Origin: Bradyrhizobium sp. CCGUVB1N3
GTDB taxonomy: Bacteria > Pseudomonadota > Alphaproteobacteria > Rhizobiales > Xanthobacteraceae
Assembly: GCF_024199925.1 (NCBI RefSeq)
Contig: NZ_JANADR010000001.1
Coordinates: 5,087,501 to 5,151,500 of the forward strand
DNA: 64,000 nucleotides
Reading direction: 5' to 3'
In this document: in pieces, positions 60,930-64,000 of the stretch
Position numbering within the stretch: position 1 is the first letter of the stretch
Layout of the letters: the number at the start of each line of letters is the position of its first letter
Position numbers and translations under genes: made by a program
The notes under the pieces: model-generated
Told to the model about the DNA's origin: nothing
Database searches by the model: none
The model's input: only the letters and a program-made list of their open reading frames with translations

Positions 60930-61985
60930 CTACCGTAAGCGCGTGGCGCTTCCTTCGATTTTCCAGACTTCGGTACGGCTCTCGCTTGAAGCAGCGCCGT
61001 TCACCGCGACCCTGAAATCGACCTTGTCGGACAGCACCGCGATGATTGCGGGAAAGAGCTCACCGATTGCGTCGTGGATCTCGTCCGGAAATCCGTCCTG
61101 TAACGGCGCAAACTGCCGGCGTTCGATAAAGAACGAGCCATCTTTGCTGCGGCTCTGATGTTCGATGCCCAAGTCGCTCAAGATGTCCGAAAGAAGCCTG
61201 GCCATAGCGGGTGCATCTTTTTCAGCGCAGCCGAACCGGCTGGCGATTTCGCGAGCGTACTGCGTTCCGATGCCCCTTGCAGCTTGCGCTACAAGGTAGG
61301 CGGCATAAGGCACGCCATACGATCGCACCAAGACCCCGACAGGTCCGGCGGTATAACCCTCAGCGTAGCGGCGCCTCGCCTTAGCCAGCCGTTCAAGAGG
61401 CCATTCTGCTTCGTCCAGTCGGGGCGCGATCGCCGGATCGAAACCCGGACTACGGTCCACCGTCTCGAACTTCAGAGCCTCATCGTATGTAATATCGTGA
61501 TCGTATTCGATGAAGTAGCCTTCATCGTAAGGGGCGCCATGCTGGTAAAGCTTGGTGCATACATACCCCAGACGCGGACAACCGAGCCAGGTACCGTTGT
61601 TCTGGTGCCAAGCACGGAACGCCCCAATCTGCGTCGAGGCCGGGATGGCGAGCAGCCCCGAGCCGGGGTACGCCCACGCCGGCGCGAGATAGCGGATCCA
61701 AGCTTTCTTCGGGCCTTCTTCGGCGTACTCCATATCAACCGCGCCGACTGCGCAATTCGACAGGTAGTGATACTTGGCAGCGGCGATCGCGGGCGGATCC
61801 TTGTCGATGCCGAGCTTCTTAAGACCAGCGATGAAGTGCTTGGCACCGTGTGAGCGCATGAAATTGAACTTGAGGTCAGCAACGCCTGACTCGCCCTTTT
61901 CCCTCATGGTGACCAGTTGCAATCCGGCGTACATGCGGGACCAGAGATAGGTGCTAAATTCGACGCTCGACAGTTCGGTAGGCAT
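60930..61985 (-). CDS. protein of unknown function in a transporter/CoA operon
   Basis: 351 residues with no signal or membrane segment that I recognise. Distinctive parts are SNCAVGAVDMEYAEEGPKKA, WIRYLAPAWAYPGSGLLAIP, FRAWHQNNGTWLGCPRLGYV, and FIEYDHDITYDEALKFETVD, rich in Trp, Tyr and Gly, with paired Cys residues (Asn-Cys, Gly-Cys-Pro, Val-Cys). I cannot assign it to a family; a cofactor-free hydrolase or a ligand-binding protein are guesses. It lies 122 bases downstream of the crotonase gene and 44 bases upstream of the binding-protein gene, so it probably acts on the imported compound or its CoA ester. Confidence 0.75.
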   Translation of the reverse strand: MPTELSSVEFSTYLWSRMYAGLQLVTMREKGESGVADLKFNFMRSHGAKHFIAGLKKLGIDKDPPAIAAAKYHYLSNCAVGAVDMEYAEEGPKKAWIRYLAPAWAYPGSGLLAIPASTQIGAFRAWHQNNGTWLGCPRLGYVCTKLYQHGAPYDEGYFIEYDHDITYDEALKFETVDRSPGFDPAIAPRLDEAEWPLERLAKARRRYAEGYTAGPVGVLVRSYGVPYAAYLVAQAARGIGTQYAREIASRFGCAEKDAPAMARLLSDILSDLGIEHQSRSKDGSFFIERRQFAPLQDGFPDEIHDAIGELFPAIIAVLSDKVDFRVAVNGAASSESRTEVWKIEGSATRLR

Positions 61986-62107
61986 GATTGGGTAATCTCC
62001 AATGGGGGACCGTTCGGGCAACGCTTGGAAACGCCGTCCGGGGGAACTTCGCTCGGGGTATTCGTGGCTCGGCGCCTCGCGGCGCGGGTTGTGTCCAGCT
62101 TCAGCTA

Positions 62108-62917
62108 TCAGCCTTCGGCCAATTTCTTTCGGTAACGGCGGCATTCGAAAAAGCGCTCGATCTCCTTTTGCGGCGCACCGACGTTGAACGCCTGCTCATA
62201 GGCTTCCATGGCCATGGCGATCGCCTTTCGATAGCGATCTTCGTCAAGCAAAGTATTGGCGCGTTTTGACAGGCTGTAAGCGACTTGAGGCTGCTTGGAC
62301 AGCCGCTCCGCTGCTCTCAAAGCAGCGCTAAGCACGCCTTCTTGCGGGACTATCTCATGAACGAATCCGAGGCTGCGGGCTTCTTCGGCGTTCATCAAGC
62401 GGCCTTGCAGAGAGAGCTCAATAGCGCGCCGCCCCACTCGCTCCCACATCAGCCACGTCCCGAATATACTCGGCAGGCCGGAATTGATTTCCGTCTGGCC
62501 CATCGTCACGCCGGCGTGCGTAACGACGAAATCGCAGAACTGGGTGACCTGGAAACCGGAACCGGCTGCGACGCCATTCACCGCAGCGATAAATGGCTTT
62601 GGAAATTGTCTGACGGCATCGTAACAGCGGGTCAGGCGTCCAAGCCACGACCCGATTTCCGACCCATCTTTGAATGCTTGTAGCTCCCAAAGATCTTGAC
62701 CTGAACAGAATGCCTTGTCGCCTGCGCCGGTCAGGATCGCCGCCCTGATGCCTGGATCGCCCCCCGCTGCCGTAAGATGGCCTGCCAGTTGATCTCGAAC
62801 GTCAGACGTCCACGCGTTGTATCGATTGAGGCGGTTGATCTTCAGGATCAAGACCCCCTCGCGAACCTCGCTCAAGAGCTCGTCGGAGTTTGGCTGGTTT
62901 TGGGGAGCTTCCAACAT
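62108..62917 (-). CDS. enoyl-CoA hydratase/isomerase family protein
   Basis: 269-residue crotonase-fold protein. The first oxyanion segment is KAFCSGQDLWELQAF and the second NGVAAGSGFQVTQFCDFVVT, followed by GQTEINSGLPSIFGTWLMWERVG and the C-terminal EIERFFECRRYRKK. The FQVTQFCDF variant (instead of the usual GxxLALA) and the SIFGTW block point to a specialised member, perhaps acting on an aromatic or branched CoA ester, rather than a classical hydratase. It is 12 bases downstream of the CoA ligase gene and co-oriented. Confidence 0.86.
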   Translation of the reverse strand: MLEAPQNQPNSDELLSEVREGVLILKINRLNRYNAWTSDVRDQLAGHLTAAGGDPGIRAAILTGAGDKAFCSGQDLWELQAFKDGSEIGSWLGRLTRCYDAVRQFPKPFIAAVNGVAAGSGFQVTQFCDFVVTHAGVTMGQTEINSGLPSIFGTWLMWERVGRRAIELSLQGRLMNAEEARSLGFVHEIVPQEGVLSAALRAAERLSKQPQVAYSLSKRANTLLDEDRYRKAIAMAMEAYEQAFNVGAPQKEIERFFECRRYRKKLAEG

Positions 62918-62929
62918 GACCCGGCTCCC

Positions 62930-64000
62930 TCAGACGTTCCGGACAGGCTTAAACCCGGCCTTCTCGGCGTCCCAAGCCGCGTTCAAATCAACGACGATAT
63001 CGTTCTTTTTTATGCGCTGAGTCGGGCCCCGCGGGAACTCATCGACGATCTGAATGTAGCGGGGAATTTGGTAGTACGCGAGGCGCTCGCTGCAGAACTG
63101 CGCGATAGTCAGCGGGTCCGCCTCAGCCCCGTCCTTGGCCTTCACAACCGCCAAGATATCCTGCTCTCCCATGGGCGATGCTACGCCCAAAACCGCGGAC
63201 TCTTCAACGTTCGGAGCGGCATTGAGCACCCGCTCAACCTCCCATGCCGAGACATTTTCTCCCCGCCGGCGCAAGGCATCCTTCTTACGGCCCTTGAAGT
63301 AGAAATTGCCATCTTGATCGGTGGAGGCTGTGTCACCCGTATAGACGCAGCCATCGGCTCGGAGCACCTCCGCCGTCTTCTCGGGATCGCCAAAATACCC
63401 CAGCATGGTAATACCGGGCATCTTAGGCTTCAGCACGATTTCGCCGACGACGCCTGGCCCAACACGGTCCCCGTGGTCATCAACCAACCAGCTGTCAAAC
63501 TCTTCTACCGGTGTGCCAATGGAGCCGAGGACATCCCGCATGTTGATGTGGGTGAAATTCTGACCTTCGCTAAGGCCATAACCCTCGCGGACGATCAGCC
63601 CGAACCGTTCTTCGAACTGACGCCAGGTGTCTTTCGGGCAAGCGGCGCCCCAAGCAATAGACACGGTGTTGTTACGCTCGCTCTCAGTCACGAGCTGCGA
63701 GAGGAGGATATTGATCAGGCCGCCCAGATAGTGAAATTTTGTAGCCTTTGCATCGGCGATCTGGTCCCAGAGTTTGGAGGCACTTAACCGCTCGACCATA
63801 TAGATGCTCAGACCATGATGAAGAGCCATCATGACGGTCATCCAAGCTGCCACATGGTAGAAGGGCTCCCACAGGAAGAAAACATCATCCCGGTTGGCTT
63901 CGGACAATACGCCTGCGTTTTTTGCGCCGATCCAATAAAATCGGTCCGACAACATTGCGCCTTTGGGCGCACCGGTCGTACCGGAGGTGTAGTTAATCGC
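62930..64000 (-). CDS. acyl-CoA ligase (AMP-forming), truncated by window edge
   Basis: 357 codons of an ANL ligase, open through the right edge: the first residues visible read INYTSGTTGAPKGAM, the P-loop, so about 160 residues of the N-terminus lie beyond 64000. Later motifs: FLWEPFYHVAAWM, EGYGLSEGQNFT, TGDTASTDQDGNFYFKGRKKDALRRRGENVSAWEVE and the end VDEFPRGPTQRIKKND with the catalytic Lys. The phrase GRKKDALRRRGENVS is typical of carnitine/crotonobetaine-CoA ligase CaiC-like enzymes. It is the first visible gene of this minus-strand operon. Confidence 0.9.
   Translation of the reverse strand, partial: AINYTSGTTGAPKGAMLSDRFYWIGAKNAGVLSEANRDDVFFLWEPFYHVAAWMTVMMALHHGLSIYMVERLSASKLWDQIADAKATKFHYLGGLINILLSQLVTESERNNTVSIAWGAACPKDTWRQFEERFGLIVREGYGLSEGQNFTHINMRDVLGSIGTPVEEFDSWLVDDHGDRVGPGVVGEIVLKPKMPGITMLGYFGDPEKTAEVLRADGCVYTGDTASTDQDGNFYFKGRKKDALRRRGENVSAWEVERVLNAAPNVEESAVLGVASPMGEQDILAVVKAKDGAEADPLTIAQFCSERLAYYQIPRYIQIVDEFPRGPTQRIKKNDIVVDLNAAWDAEKAGFKPVRNV

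Overview
The window looks like a chromosomal accessory or catabolic region of an alphaproteobacterium of the Bradyrhizobium/Rhodopseudomonas type. The basis is an Aap-type amino-acid transporter, high but patchy GC, many HAAT-family (Liv) binding proteins, a PccR-type propionyl-CoA regulator, two-subunit methylmalonyl-CoA mutase and typical rhizobial small proteins. No rRNA, tRNA, CRISPR array or intact insertion sequence was seen. Nearly all genes serve uptake of small carbon/nitrogen compounds and their breakdown through CoA thioesters.

Layout. (1) 1-6.8 kb, plus strand: aapQ (cut by the left edge), aapM, aapP, a polar amino-acid binding protein and two M20-type amidohydrolases, probably for import and deacylation of amino-acid derivatives. 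(2) 7.0-12.6 kb: malonyl-CoA decarboxylase, malonyl-CoA synthetase and a minus-strand dapF, lying between a deleted remnant of a diaminopropionate ammonia-lyase gene and the intact dpaL. (3) 12.9-15.9 kb: a MarR regulator divergent from a HAAT binding protein and a cytochrome P450, with a palindrome between them. (4) 16.1-33.1 kb, minus strand: a 17-kb beta-oxidation array with two crotonases, three acyl-CoA dehydrogenases, two thiolases, a short-chain dehydrogenase, a phosphotransferase-like kinase, a nitronate-monooxygenase-like flavoprotein, a nitroreductase, a quinone reductase and a complete Liv transporter. (5) 33.6-38.0 kb: a zinc ribbon, a TetR regulator and, divergently, an acyl-CoA ligase and a FadJ-like protein with a degraded dehydrogenase half. 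(6) 38.2-49.5 kb: a propionyl-CoA operon (frameshifted bioY, pccB, pccA, an AMACR-like gene, both mutase subunits) divergent from pccR. (7) 49.5-54.3 kb: a binding-protein/flavoprotein/ligase cassette flanked by two degenerate direct repeats. (8) 54.3-55.2 kb: gene debris. (9) 55.2-64 kb, minus strand: LysR, IclR, a Pot-type ABC importer, an unrecognised protein, a crotonase and a CoA ligase cut by the right edge.

How it may fit together: a motif of the form TGA-Y-R/A-Y-TGA-Y-GTCA occurs in front of the beta-oxidation array, the TetR/ligase pair and the 50-kb cassette, so these three units are probably one TetR regulon. They would import an acid (one Liv permease set, two related binding proteins), activate it (two ligases) and shorten it by beta-oxidation. 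The kinase plus acyl-CoA dehydrogenase pair resembles the two halves of ACAD10/ACAD11 and the LvaA/LvaC pair for 4-hydroxyacids. Propionyl-CoA released would be handled by the adjacent Pcc/mutase operon under PccR. The substrate cannot be read from the sequence. Functions are assigned from recognised motifs and family resemblance, without database searches.
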